Below are positions 20,217-28,899 of a DNA stretch of 64,000 bases, one piece after another. Source of the DNA: Paenibacillus glacialis. GTDB taxonomy: Bacteria; Bacillota; Bacilli; Paenibacillales; Paenibacillaceae. The position numbers and the translations under genes are program-made. Each line of letters opens with the position of its first letter. The first letter of the stretch is position 1. The stretch spans positions 1-64,000 of the forward strand of contig NZ_LVJH01000018.1 of assembly GCF_001637205.1 (NCBI RefSeq), given 5' to 3'. The notes under the pieces were generated by a model that did no database searches, had not been told where the DNA came from, and worked only from the letters and a program-made list of their open reading frames with translations.

Positions 20217-21632
20217 TTATGCATCTTCAAGAGACATATGAAGAATAGAAGTCGTATGCTGACTGACAGGTGCATGGATAGATCGTCGTATTCCCGGTAT
20301 CCAAATAATCTGGTTGTTACCGTCAAGAATCATTGGGATATGAGCACGTAGGGACGGAGGTATCTTATCATCCATAAGAATATCCTTCACCTTTTTGCTA
20401 CCGTTTAATCCCATCACCTTCATGGTATCTCCATCTTGCCTGCATCGCAAGGTCAACGGAAAAGATAATAGATCCGAGTCAAATACTGCTTCGTGACCTT
20501 TTAAAGGTGACCATGACGTTTGCTCTCTCAAATGGACTACCATTCTCAAGATCTTCCCAATTTCGCTTACCATAAGTTCTGGAACAACTGCATTTAGTTG
20601 ATATGTATACCTTACTCTCTGCATAAGTGGCTTAGGCTGAAATGTAACGACATCATATTCTCGTATACAGACGAATCCTCCACCTAGGTCTCGGCTCCAC
20701 GTCGACGGAGCTTTCTGTGAAATGCCATCGCGAAGGGTCTCGATCTTATTATAATCAGTGAGCTCAGAGTCCACTGACATGTAATTTAATATTAGTTTAA
20801 TCAACCTCCGTTGTAAAGCGACATGTATGCCCGAAAAGGAAGATACGCTAAACGTGAACCTTTCGTCGACTTTACGCACCAATTCGTGGTACACCTTCTC
20901 GGTAGCCTGCTCCACGTAATCGTCCTCAGCGGTCATTACACTGGATAATTGATTCAAACCCTGAGTAATCTGTCCATTATATTGCCCTAAATAAGGAAGT
21001 ATATCCAGACGGATCTCATTGCGTCTATACTTCGTTTGCAAGTTACTTGGATCAATGGCATACACCAGACTTTCGCTTTCGCATACGTCAATCAAGTCCG
21101 TTTTGTATATACGTAAGAGGGGTCGAATAAGTTCCACATTTTTTATTGTTCTATTAAACTTCATCCCAACAAGACCAGACGGGCCACTTCCGCGTAACAG
21201 ATGAAGAAGTACGGTTTCTGCTTGATCGTCAGCATGATGAGCTAGAGCGATAGAACGTGCGTCATAATTCACAGCTGTTTTAATAAGAAACTCATATCGT
21301 TTATCCCTTGCAGCCTCCTGCGTACCTTTTCCACTTTCTTTCATATAAGCAGGAACATCAATAGCCTCCATCACAAATGGAATACCGAGACTTGCTGCCA
21401 AGTTCTCCACCAACAGAGCCTCTTCATCTGATTCTACACGGAATCCATGATGGACATGGGCGCATATGAGGTTCAATGGCATATGATGTTGTGATATTTC
21501 GTGCATAATATGCAAAAGAGCCACAGAATCCGGACCACCGGAGACTGCGACTATAATGGTATCGTGAGGGAGCCATAGGCCCTGTTCTTCCGCAGTGCGA
21601 AGAACATGCTCTACCAAGAGGTGCATTCTCAT
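20217..21632 (-). CDS. tilS: tRNA(Ile)-lysidine synthase
   Basis: Attaches lysine to C34 of the AUA-reading tRNA(Ile), which makes it essential for decoding. The N-terminal PP-loop ATPase has VAVSGGPDSVALLH. ARDKRYEFL and LAHHADDQAETVLLHLLRGSG mark the tRNA/ATP-binding core. The C-terminal domain (about 380-465) has LTLRCRQDGDTMKVMG and KVKDILMDDKIPP. The length is 471 aa. The ATG has AAAGGAG upstream; a second ATG two codons later is possible. Confidence 0.96.
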   Translation of the reverse strand: MRMHLLVEHVLRTAEEQGLWLPHDTIIVAVSGGPDSVALLHIMHEISQHHMPLNLICAHVHHGFRVESDEEALLVENLAASLGIPFVMEAIDVPAYMKESGKGTQEAARDKRYEFLIKTAVNYDARSIALAHHADDQAETVLLHLLRGSGPSGLVGMKFNRTIKNVELIRPLLRIYKTDLIDVCESESLVYAIDPSNLQTKYRRNEIRLDILPYLGQYNGQITQGLNQLSSVMTAEDDYVEQATEKVYHELVRKVDERFTFSVSSFSGIHVALQRRLIKLILNYMSVDSELTDYNKIETLRDGISQKAPSTWSRDLGGGFVCIREYDVVTFQPKPLMQRVRYTYQLNAVVPELMVSEIGKILRMVVHLREQTSWSPLKGHEAVFDSDLLSFPLTLRCRQDGDTMKVMGLNGSKKVKDILMDDKIPPSLRAHIPMILDGNNQIIWIPGIRRSIHAPVSQHTTSILHMSLEDA

Positions 21633-21672
21633 GTTTCGTATGCTCCTTTTCTACCTTAAACACTTATACCCT

Positions 21673-22644
21673 TTACAACCAAACCGCCAAACAGACGACA
21701 ACACATAACAGTAAGAATGAAAAAGTAAATGCATATCTTAACCAACGAGGCGTCTTGTCAGAGGGTTTGCTTTTAGAGAATACAGGTTTATTTATTTGTT
21801 GCTTCCATAGGTTCCAAGCTTGATCTGACCCTTCAAATTCTCCACGAATCGCCTTGGTCAACCAACCCGCATAAGGCTTTAGCTTGTGACTTCGTTGAAC
21901 CAGGGTTAGCAGATCAGCTACACTACGAGTCTGAGGGAGATGGTGTGCAGCTGCAGACCTCAGAGCTTCTCCGTGAAGTAAGTGAATACAGAGAACGGCA
22001 AAGGCAAATAGATCATACCCTTCATCGCTTCCTCGACTCCCGGCATTCCAATAACCTCTGTCATACCACTCTGTAAATTGCTTCACGCTACGGCCTATTG
22101 AACTTACACCGCCATAGTCAATGAGCTCCACTTCTCCATACTCAGATACCATCACGTTCTCAGGTTTCAAGTCTCCGAACACGAATCCTAATTGATGTAA
22201 ATCGCGAAGCTTCTCTAAGAGCCGTAAGCCCACTATACCAATCCACTCTTGTCCACGTTTGCGTATGAACCAGTGTAGTGGACTTCCCTCTACGTATCTC
22301 ATCACATAAAAGGGGATCTCCCGTTGGCGTTCTGAATAATCGTCTACTTCAAGTAGATAGGGACGATGCGCTATACCTTCTTGTTTATCTTTTTGTTTCT
22401 GCTGTATCTGTAGTGAAGTCAGAACATTAATCTCCGACTGTAACTCCAAAGTATCATTTCCCATCTTCAGCGCATAACGCTCCCGGTAACCTGCCTTCTG
22501 AACCAAATAAACGGTTCCATTAGCCCCACTTCCAAGTACACCTTGAATCACAAAACGGCTATTTCGCCATTTCCCCGTGATCACCGTACCCGTTGGGTAA
22601 TTAGGATTAGACGACGTAATCACCGCGTTTTCCTTCTCCCTCAT
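21673..22644 (-). CDS. yabT: Membrane-anchored Ser/Thr protein kinase (PrkD/YabT-like)
   Basis: A Hanks-type kinase with a C-terminal membrane anchor. It has a glycine loop VLGSGANGTVYLV, the ATP lysine in YALKMG and the catalytic GDLKPENVM, in which HRD is replaced by FGD. The metal-binding loop IDYGGVS carries DYG instead of DFG. A hydrophobic segment fills the last 20 or so residues, leaving almost no domain outside the cell. The ATG at 22644 is preceded by GGGGGA and overlaps the VWA gene by 38 bp. B. subtilis YabT acts in sporulation and DNA-damage signalling; a similar role is inferred from position. Confidence 0.88.
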   Translation of the reverse strand: MREKENAVITSSNPNYPTGTVITGKWRNSRFVIQGVLGSGANGTVYLVQKAGYRERYALKMGNDTLELQSEINVLTSLQIQQKQKDKQEGIAHRPYLLEVDDYSERQREIPFYVMRYVEGSPLHWFIRKRGQEWIGIVGLRLLEKLRDLHQLGFVFGDLKPENVMVSEYGEVELIDYGGVSSIGRSVKQFTEWYDRGYWNAGSRGSDEGYDLFAFAVLCIHLLHGEALRSAAAHHLPQTRSVADLLTLVQRSHKLKPYAGWLTKAIRGEFEGSDQAWNLWKQQINKPVFSKSKPSDKTPRWLRYAFTFSFLLLCVVVCLAVWL

Positions 22645-23347
22645 CGGAATTCCCCCGCCATGCTTGATGTTCATCTAGTGTACCATAACGGAAGAAATCA
22701 ATCACCTTCATGATCGCTGGTCCCGTCGGAGTGGCTCCTTTCATGTTAATTCGATTGAACAACGACTTTAATTTTCCTAGGTCAGAAGTCCAATTCACAT
22801 TCATAATGGCATCTTCTCCACTGTGTCGTCCTGGATAATGGAATACAGCTAATTCACTAAAGCCTTCCCGAGCCTGTAAGCTTAACATCAAATCGCGGAT
22901 AGCTTCCTCGACAGCGAACAGTTTTGGCTTCATGCTCGCACTAGCATCAATGATCAACGCCACCTGAAGTGGTGTCGTCTCCGTTAATTCATCCACCACC
23001 TCAACCACTTGCGAACGGCGATTTGGAGGTAAATCCTCTAAGGTCGACCCTCCTAATATATGTTTCAACTCTTTATTAACGGCTTGTTGTATGGTCTGCA
23101 CAACCGTCTTCCGAGTCATCATTTGCATCGTTTGTGCTAATTTCTGAGTTCCAACAATTCTACTAATTCCCCCACCTGCTTTGGCAATATCAGCAATTTC
23201 TATACTACCAATCTCCCCAATGGTTCCGTAATCTACGACCCCTACCACATTCACAGTTATACCGTCTTCTAGCGCATGTGTTGCTGCTAGAACAGGACTG
23301 ACTCCCATATTTGAACATCCATCTGTGATTAACAAAATTTGTTTCAT
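22607..23347 (-). CDS. yabS: von Willebrand factor A domain protein (YabS-like)
   Basis: A 246-residue cytoplasmic protein with two related segments: an N-terminal ILLITDGCSNMG and a central VWA domain whose MIDAS reads LIIDASASMKPK (DxSxS). The central domain ends in MKGATPTGPAI, which supplies the MIDAS threonine. There is no signal peptide. It is translated in overlap with the kinase downstream, so the pair probably works together, as yabS-yabT does in B. subtilis sporulating cells. The ligand and role are unknown. Confidence 0.85.
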   Translation of the reverse strand: MKQILLITDGCSNMGVSPVLAATHALEDGITVNVVGVVDYGTIGEIGSIEIADIAKAGGGISRIVGTQKLAQTMQMMTRKTVVQTIQQAVNKELKHILGGSTLEDLPPNRRSQVVEVVDELTETTPLQVALIIDASASMKPKLFAVEEAIRDLMLSLQAREGFSELAVFHYPGRHSGEDAIMNVNWTSDLGKLKSLFNRINMKGATPTGPAIMKVIDFFRYGTLDEHQAWRGNSDEGEGKRGDYVV

Positions 23348-23470
23348 GTCCGATCACCCTCCCTATGGAAATTGCTTCCTTCTCTCTATCATTTCCAGAA
23401 ATGAGAGAATTCAAACAAGGAGTTTCTAAGTGATTCGTACTCTTTTAAGCGTATTGTTTTTATTATTCAG

Positions 23471-25972
23471 CTAACTCACGGTACGTGGCCGGTCCATACG
23501 TGCTAAACCAGGTACATGCAGTGTAGCCCATTTCGGCTGAAAACGTTCCACCTTTCCTACGACGACTGTCATATCATCATGAATCTGATTCTGCTGATAA
23601 CGGATCACTTTTTCCAATAGACAATCTGCAATATATTGTGGATCATCGCTCTGAATCTCTTGAATAATTCGTTTCATCCACAATTCCTTATTCACCGCAT
23701 AACCCGGTGCATCATATAAACCATCCGTCATCATAATGACGATATCGCCAGCTTGAAGTTGAAGTGTGACTAAATCCACTTCAATTTCTTGAATGATCCC
23801 AATCGGAAGGTTGCTCGCGGAGACAACAATGACCTCTTGGCCTCTTTTAATAAAGCTTGGAGTCGATCCAATTTTCATAAATGTCGTCTCTGCCGTATAT
23901 TGATCGATCAGAGCCATATCGACTGTTGCATATATTTCATCTGGTGATCGAAGTAAGAGTATTGAATTAACGGATTTGATAGCTAATTTCTCATCCATAC
24001 CCGATTGTAGGAGTTGCTCCAAAATATTAAGTGCGGTACTGCTCTCTTGGCGTGCGCGTTCTCCATTACCCATGCCATCACTCAAGGCAACTGCAAAGGT
24101 TCCATTGCCTAACTCCACCGTACTGAAACTATCTCCCGAGAATACATCTCCTCCTTTGGCAGCCCCAGCAACCCCCGTTGTGATTTCAAATGTTTTGGCT
24201 GATCCGAATACAACCGTTGCTAGCCCGTCACGTGTGCCCGATACCGTTTCCTGCATCACGGCAATGTGTTCATCTAGAATGTTAGAGAGAAGTGGAGCAA
24301 TGATTTTACGGCACTCATCATACCCCCGCGTATACGCATGAATGATCTCGATCTCCACTTGCCCTGAATCCAGATTAATAACATCAATGCCATGAACAGA
24401 TAATCCCATCTTCTCTAGCGCTTCTCGAATCTCTTCCTCCTGCTGATACATCGCTTGTCCTTCTCTTTTGATCTCGCGCGCTAAATCGTCCATCACTTGA
24501 GATACGCCTGACAATTGTTCAGCCACTAAATGACGACTATCGTATATTTGACGTTTCCACTGCATATCATGTTGATAGAGATGGTACTGCTTCTTCATAA
24601 CCGCCAGCACATCACCCGTCTTGTGACACACTCTATGCCATTCATGTGGAAGTTTATCCGAAGAAATATCTGGATTTCCTTCTACCGCGCTCATCATATC
24701 CGTCATATATTTATATGTTTGATAGAATTTCGTATCCCAGCAATGTTGATTCTTGAAACATCCCGAACAAGTGCCTTGCGTGACGGAATTCATGAAATGG
24801 TCCATTTCCTCCGTACGTTTGCTAACTTCCTCTGCGCCCGAAACTTGACCGAAACTCTGTGATAATTGTCTAAATACTTGTGAGAACTGCGTGACCCGAT
24901 CCGCAGTCAAATCACGTACCCGCTTCGCATATTCATGCTGAGATTTCGTATGATCTTGCGTACCCGGTACATATTTGGATATCATGCCAATCACGGTCTT
25001 AGGTGTAATCATAAAGAGAACAACAGCGGCACAAGTCTCCCAAGTAGAAGTCAATACATCTCCTGAGCCAATGAAATAGATCGAAAGAATGGACGAACCT
25101 ATAAGCATACCCATCGCTACCGTCGCTCGATGACCTTCACGTAACATACCCGCCAACATCCCGGAAAATGCAAGGAGACTCATCTGATAAATTGCTGTAA
25201 GATCCGCTAAACTTAGAATGAGTCCTGTTACTACACCAACCGAAGCTCCTAAAGAAGCTCCACCTACGAAAGCGAACAACAGAATCAAGTAACGAGATAG
25301 GATATGCTCAATCGATAATGAATAGATACTCCAACCTACTGCTCCCGTCATAACAGAGGCTAGCAATATAATTAAACAGAGAACTTCTTCATTTTTAAGC
25401 TGATAGTTCTTTTTGCGATAGGTGAATACCGGCATAGCTTGTATAAATACCACCGTAAGCACAAAACTCAACACCGCATCCATTGTCATCATCAGTAGAG
25501 AATACCAAGTTAACGATGGACCTAGAAGAACGTAGAGTAGATTCACAGAGAACGTGGAGACAAACACCATAATAGGAGCATAGGATAACTCAGCATGTTC
25601 AAAGGCCTCTAACCCCTTATAAATCAGAAAGAAAATCAACAATTCTGAAGATATCATTATCGCCGTTGGAAAAGGTGCAAATAGACTACCTGCAACGATA
25701 GCGACAGAAACGATTGGAAGATAGTCTCGACGCATAAATAAAATAACAGCAAAAAATGCTAATGCAAAAGGCGATAACTCGTCCAATATCATGGCTTTGC
25801 CTAATAAAAAACCCATAAACGTTAACACTATCATCCATTTCCTAGCTGCCACCAAATGTACCATACGCCGAACGACACTCCCCTGTGTCATACGTGTAAT
25901 CCATGGATTCGCTGATTTTGCTCTTTCTGCCATATGTACGTCAGGGAAGTTAATCACATTTCTTTTTTCCAT
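23471..25972 (-). CDS. spoIIE: Stage II sporulation protein E (membrane PP2C phosphatase)
   Basis: Dephosphorylates SpoIIAA-P to release sigma-F in the forespore and localises to the asymmetric septum with FtsZ. The 833-residue product has an N terminus with about ten membrane segments (residues 50-330). A central oligomerisation region holds a Cys cluster (CSGCFKNQHCW), and a PP2C domain (from about 600) carries SGDSFSTVELG, LSDGMGNGERA and IMMTDGLYDAPG. The ATG at 25972 is preferred over a GTG 12 bp earlier because GGGCGG lies upstream. The promoter has the Spo0A-type architecture. Confidence 0.97.
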   Translation of the reverse strand: MEKRNVINFPDVHMAERAKSANPWITRMTQGSVVRRMVHLVAARKWMIVLTFMGFLLGKAMILDELSPFALAFFAVILFMRRDYLPIVSVAIVAGSLFAPFPTAIMISSELLIFFLIYKGLEAFEHAELSYAPIMVFVSTFSVNLLYVLLGPSLTWYSLLMMTMDAVLSFVLTVVFIQAMPVFTYRKKNYQLKNEEVLCLIILLASVMTGAVGWSIYSLSIEHILSRYLILLFAFVGGASLGASVGVVTGLILSLADLTAIYQMSLLAFSGMLAGMLREGHRATVAMGMLIGSSILSIYFIGSGDVLTSTWETCAAVVLFMITPKTVIGMISKYVPGTQDHTKSQHEYAKRVRDLTADRVTQFSQVFRQLSQSFGQVSGAEEVSKRTEEMDHFMNSVTQGTCSGCFKNQHCWDTKFYQTYKYMTDMMSAVEGNPDISSDKLPHEWHRVCHKTGDVLAVMKKQYHLYQHDMQWKRQIYDSRHLVAEQLSGVSQVMDDLAREIKREGQAMYQQEEEIREALEKMGLSVHGIDVINLDSGQVEIEIIHAYTRGYDECRKIIAPLLSNILDEHIAVMQETVSGTRDGLATVVFGSAKTFEITTGVAGAAKGGDVFSGDSFSTVELGNGTFAVALSDGMGNGERARQESSTALNILEQLLQSGMDEKLAIKSVNSILLLRSPDEIYATVDMALIDQYTAETTFMKIGSTPSFIKRGQEVIVVSASNLPIGIIQEIEVDLVTLQLQAGDIVIMMTDGLYDAPGYAVNKELWMKRIIQEIQSDDPQYIADCLLEKVIRYQQNQIHDDMTVVVGKVERFQPKWATLHVPGLARMDRPRTVS

Positions 25973-26011
25973 AATTTTAAGCACCGCCCTTAATAATGTT
26001 TGTAGGTACCC

Positions 26012-26078
26012 ATTATAAAGTGAACCGTGCGAGAAAGTTTGTCAGAACATTGGACAGGCATCTAAGAAATTTCCGACA
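26012..26078 (-). promoter_or_regulatory. Spo0A-activated sigma-A promoter of spoIIE
   Basis: The -10 is a perfect TATAAT (26012-26017) and the -35 TGACAA (26039-26044) lies 21 nt away. This over-long spacing is known for Spo0A-dependent spoIIE and spoIIG promoters. Near-consensus 0A boxes (TGNCGAA) are TGACAAA overlapping the -35 (26038-26044), TGTCCAA (26050-26056) and TGTCGGA (26072-26078). Confidence 0.75.
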
Positions 26079-26107
26079 AAAAAGCCTCCGTTGCGGAATG
26101 TCGGGAA
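26071..26107. other. Hairpin upstream of the spoIIE promoter
   Basis: TTCCGACA and TGTCGGGAA can pair around an inner CCG/CGG stem. One arm contains the distal 0A-like box. It may be a terminator remnant or a protein-binding site. The remaining sequence to 26266 has no feature I can support, and no tRNA was recognised. Confidence 0.4.
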
Positions 26108-26266
26108 TGGGCTTTAATCCCCTTTCACACAACGTTTTAAAACTGCCCTTATGATTTTCACTTCGTTAAAATTAGTAGCACCCTAGTCTATTTTATCTAG
26201 CGATTGAACATGAGATAGCTGGAAATCAGTTGGAAGTTGTCGGCAACTAATTTTAGACGACAAAAA

Positions 26267-26297
26267 AACCGTAGAGGCATCACTGCCAACTACGGTT
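26267..26297 (-). terminator. Terminator after yabR
   Basis: The stem AACCGTAG/CTACGGTT is followed on the minus strand by TTTTTTT. An outer repeat lies between it and the yabR stop codon. Confidence 0.85.
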
Positions 26298-26303
26298 ATC
26301 TTA

Positions 26304-26405
26304 AAATATAAGAAAGTATATGTTTTACTTGATATTATATTCCTTATATTTCCGCTAAAACGGGTGCCGTCTTTGAAAAAGGACGGTATAGCCGTTTCCA
26401 CTTGT
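26304..26405 (-). repeat. Outer two-hairpin repeat downstream of yabR
   Basis: A minus-oriented copy from AAATATAAG at the left to CCACTTG at the right, with the CCGTCTTTGAAAAAGGACGG hairpin. The inner insert is absent. The AAATATAAG end abuts the yabR terminator. Confidence 0.85.
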
Positions 26406-26416
26406 GATATTGACTA

Positions 26417-26944
26417 TTACATGCGCTTAGCGCCACGGCCGCCACGTTTGGATTCCGTGTTTTTCTTGATGGACGATGCCCGTTCTTCGCTATCTTTTAG
26501 GAAGCGTGACACTTTATCCTCGAATGTAGCTTTGACAGCAGGCTTAAACGAACGCCCGCCTCGTTCACGATTGTAACTACCACCGCCACCGCCGCCTTCT
26601 CTACCGCCACTAAATCGTTCTCCACCTTCTCTACCGCCAGTACTGCCTCCAGTACTACCGCTACGTTCAGGTCTTGGACTTCTTGGTGGTCTCGCTGCTT
26701 CTGGTGGCTTGTCAACAGTTTGCTTGATGGATAGTCCGATCTTGCCGTCCTTGTCGACATTGATCACTTTAACCGTTACGACATCATTGATCTTCAAATG
26801 ATCATTGACATCCTTAACGTAATTATCAGCGATTTCTGAGATGTGAACGAGACCCGTGACACCTCCTGACAGATCCACGAATGCTCCAAAATGGGTTATG
26901 CCTGTCACTTTGCCTTCTAACTTGGTGCCTACTTCGATTGCCAT
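26417..26944 (-). CDS. yabR: S1-domain RNA-binding protein YabR
   Basis: A 175-residue protein with one N-terminal S1 domain (residues 1-75; GTKLEGKVTGITHFGAFVDL, GLVHISEIADNYVKD). It is followed by a long Arg/Gly/Ser-rich, probably disordered tail and a basic C terminus (ESKRGGRGAKRM). B. subtilis YabR is shorter; the RGG-like tail is a notable elaboration that may strengthen RNA binding. The start is the ATG before IEVGTKLEG; the SD GGGGAGG lies about 12 nt upstream, a little far. Confidence 0.9.
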   Translation of the reverse strand: MAIEVGTKLEGKVTGITHFGAFVDLSGGVTGLVHISEIADNYVKDVNDHLKINDVVTVKVINVDKDGKIGLSIKQTVDKPPEAARPPRSPRPERSGSTGGSTGGREGGERFSGGREGGGGGGSYNRERGGRSFKPAVKATFEDKVSRFLKDSEERASSIKKNTESKRGGRGAKRM

Positions 26945-27068
26945 AGAATAAAATGATCCTCCCCTAAAAAATATACAGCAAGATTTATAAATCTTGGCTG
27001 TGGTGATTTGATTATACATAATGCGCAAAGTAAGGTCAACAAACGAATGACCTGCACCCGCGCCTATA

Positions 27069-27404
27069 TTACGGGCTTGAGACGTCCGGACGAATTGGAA
27101 TTTCTTCCGGTCTATATAGACCGTAATCCTTACGTGCCAATTGCCCGATATATTCGGGATCCTGTAATCGGTTAACTTCATGTTTCAGTTGTAACACAGC
27201 TTCGTCCGATGCCGCCTTAGCTGCTTGTTTCTTAACCAATTCAGCGTTCGTATCTGCGATTTGTGAGTTCTGATTAAATAGAGTATATCCTGCCCAACTC
27301 ATAAAAAGAACCATAAAGCACATCCATAAAGACAATCGTCTGCGCCCGCCTGCATATTTAGTTGAACCTTGATTAACTGATGTCTGCGAGGCATACTTGC
27401 CCAT
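27069..27404 (-). CDS. divIC: Septum formation initiator DivIC (FtsB family)
   Basis: A bitopic cell-division protein that forms the FtsL-DivIC-DivIB complex at the septum. The 111-residue product has a basic cytoplasmic N terminus with RRRLSLW, a membrane segment at about residues 25-44, then an extracytoplasmic coiled coil (about 45-85). The conserved ending reads DPEYIGQLARKDYGLYRPEE. It follows yabQ by 13 bp. Confidence 0.93.
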   Translation of the reverse strand: MGKYASQTSVNQGSTKYAGGRRRLSLWMCFMVLFMSWAGYTLFNQNSQIADTNAELVKKQAAKAASDEAVLQLKHEVNRLQDPEYIGQLARKDYGLYRPEEIPIRPDVSSP

Positions 27405-27417
27405 GAATGAAACCTCC

Positions 27418-27987
27418 TTAAACCCATCGATTCCACAAATTCACACAAATCTGCTTAACCTTCTTGATCAGCTCTGGTATTCTAAGCTTTAATATTAACG
27501 GATGAAGCATCCATTTCAGTAGTCTCCAAAAAGGATGTAAGCATCGTAACACAATGCGAAGAATGAACATGATCAGTGTCCAAATGATGCCTAACAGACT
27601 CGCTACTAACCGATATAGAGTTCTAATCGGCCACCAAATGATGACTATGAATAACCGCTTCAGCAAATATAACAAATATTGTACTACCTTTATTAACATT
27701 ACCACAAATCGTTGTGTTGTAACACTTAAGATTAAAAAATAGCCCCACACACCTATAAACAACCCTACAAATGCATAAAACCGCAACTGTCCCTGATTGC
27801 TAATATAAAGCATTCTAAATATAAATATGGCCATTCCACACCAGTACATCAAATCGAGCAAATGGATTGTCCATTTGGGAAAGTGGAACCGATTGGACAG
27901 CACCCGGTAGCTGTCAAAAGCCAGTCCCATAGCTGCCCCTGAGAATAACATCCAGAACAGCGTAATCCACTGAACGTAGGGACTCAT
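27418..27987 (-). CDS. yabQ: Spore cortex biosynthesis protein YabQ
   Basis: A polytopic membrane protein of 189 residues needed for cortex formation in B. subtilis. The N-terminal half has four or so membrane segments (about 8-26, 38-58, 68-90, 115-145). The C-terminal part is basic and amphipathic (LRIPELIKKVKQICVNLWNR). The start overlaps the yabP stop in an ATGA junction. The gene order yabP-yabQ-divIC supports the assignment more than the sequence, which is poorly conserved. Confidence 0.88.
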   Translation of the reverse strand: MSPYVQWITLFWMLFSGAAMGLAFDSYRVLSNRFHFPKWTIHLLDLMYWCGMAIFIFRMLYISNQGQLRFYAFVGLFIGVWGYFLILSVTTQRFVVMLIKVVQYLLYLLKRLFIVIIWWPIRTLYRLVASLLGIIWTLIMFILRIVLRCLHPFWRLLKWMLHPLILKLRIPELIKKVKQICVNLWNRWV

Positions 27988-28268
27988 TTGAATAGTTTGC
28001 CCAACATTCCTTTATTTTTACTATGGTGGGATCCGGGATCCAAATATACAAGGGAATGCACTAGCCCATCGATGGAGAGGAGACCCTCCTCCAAACTGAG
28101 GTTTTTAATATGTAAATTCTGACCTTTAATGGTCAAATGTCCGAGTTCTGTTTGTAACAGAAACTCCTCACTGTCGAAGCTTTCCACATTGATAACGCCT
28201 GTCATATGAATCTGTCTGCGGTTTTGCATATGAAAATCATGTGCCTTCGTTTTTCCTTGCTCAATCAT
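27984..28268 (-). CDS. yabP: Sporulation protein YabP
   Basis: A 94-residue member of the YabP/YqfC family. B. subtilis YabP is made in the mother cell and is needed for spore morphogenesis. Recognisable family sequence is RRQIHMTGVINVESFDSEEF and LHIKNLSLEEGLLSIDGLV. The SD AAGGAGGGG precedes the ATG. I looked for a sigma-E promoter upstream but found only weak matches. About 100 bp of unassigned sequence separates it from the composite repeat. Confidence 0.92.
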   Translation of the reverse strand: MIEQGKTKAHDFHMQNRRQIHMTGVINVESFDSEEFLLQTELGHLTIKGQNLHIKNLSLEEGLLSIDGLVHSLVYLDPGSHHSKNKGMLGKLFK

Positions 28269-28365
28269 AGCATGTACCCCTCCTTCTACAGATAGCTTAT
28301 GGCAGGTGTTGATCCATTAGAACTTCGGGGGCCCGACAAATATAATCTCTTCTCTCAAAATAACG

Positions 28366-28559
28366 CAAGTAGAAACGGCTGCCATGTCCTTCTCCAAGGA
28401 CGGCACCCGTTTCACGCGGGAATATCAGGAATAGAGTATCAATATAGATTGAACTAAAGACGATATCCCCTATTCATGAATTTCTTTAGAAATGATTGAA
28501 TAGGAGGAGCGTAAACTTTAGTTCATTCTATCAAGTGAACCTTATACTTTCTTATATTT
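28366..28559 (+). repeat. Composite repeat: outer unit with nested 88-bp inner unit
   Basis: The outer unit runs from CAAGTAGAAACGGCT to CTTATATTT. The inner palindrome occupies 28443-28530 and is flanked by TCAA on both sides (28439-28442 and 28531-28534), whereas uninterrupted outer copies have a single TCAA. The CTTATATTT end lies just beside the rqcP terminator. Confidence 0.9.
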
Positions 28560-28567
28560 CAAAGAAA

Positions 28568-28597
28568 GAGCGTCCTCTTCATTTGAAGAGGACGCTC
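28568..28597 (-). terminator. Terminator after rqcP
   Basis: A perfect 13-bp stem GAGCGTCCTCTTC/GAAGAGGACGCTC with a 4-nt loop is followed on the minus strand by TTTCTTTG. Confidence 0.9.
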
Positions 28598-28624
28598 CAT
28601 GATAAATCTTTCACCCATTGCTAT

Positions 28625-28897
28625 TTAAAAACCTGTCTCTCTAGCAATAGGCTCTTCCTTGACCAAGGTGTAAAGGCTTGTGGCCTCTTCCTTACGGGTG
28701 CTTTCAGCAAGTCTCTCAACCCGAACCGTAACCAGCTTCTGGCCAAATTGAACGGTAATTTCATCGCCCACTTTCACCGCGCTGCTAGGTTTAGACTCTC
28801 GACCGTTGATAAGTACCCGACCTTGATCCGAAATATCCTTCGCTACGGTACGCCGCTTGATTAACCTTGATACTTTAAGGAATTTATCAATTCTCAT
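28625..28897 (-). CDS. rqcP: Ribosome-associated quality control factor RqcP (S4 domain)
   Basis: A 90-residue S4-domain RNA-binding protein (formerly yabO/hslR). Known homologues sit on the obstructed 50S subunit and assist RqcH in adding alanine tails. The S4 motif is MRIDKFLKVSRLIKRRTVA through GRVLINGRESKPSSAVKVGD. It lies 2 bp downstream of hup, so the two are co-transcribed. Confidence 0.95.
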   Translation of the reverse strand: MRIDKFLKVSRLIKRRTVAKDISDQGRVLINGRESKPSSAVKVGDEITVQFGQKLVTVRVERLAESTRKEEATSLYTLVKEEPIARETGF

Positions 28898-28899
28898 AA

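Noticed and set aside
26100..26260. Possible tRNA genes between yabR and spoIIE, as in B. subtilis
   Set aside because: No cloverleaf, T-loop GTTCRA or CCA end could be found in this stretch on either strand.
26945..27181. 79-codon extension upstream of yabR
   Set aside because: Includes non-coding leader and part of divIC; no SD and no S1-family similarity.
28269..28365. Sigma-E promoter before yabP
   Set aside because: The only -10-like CATAAGCT has two mismatches and no -35 match at 14-15 nt.
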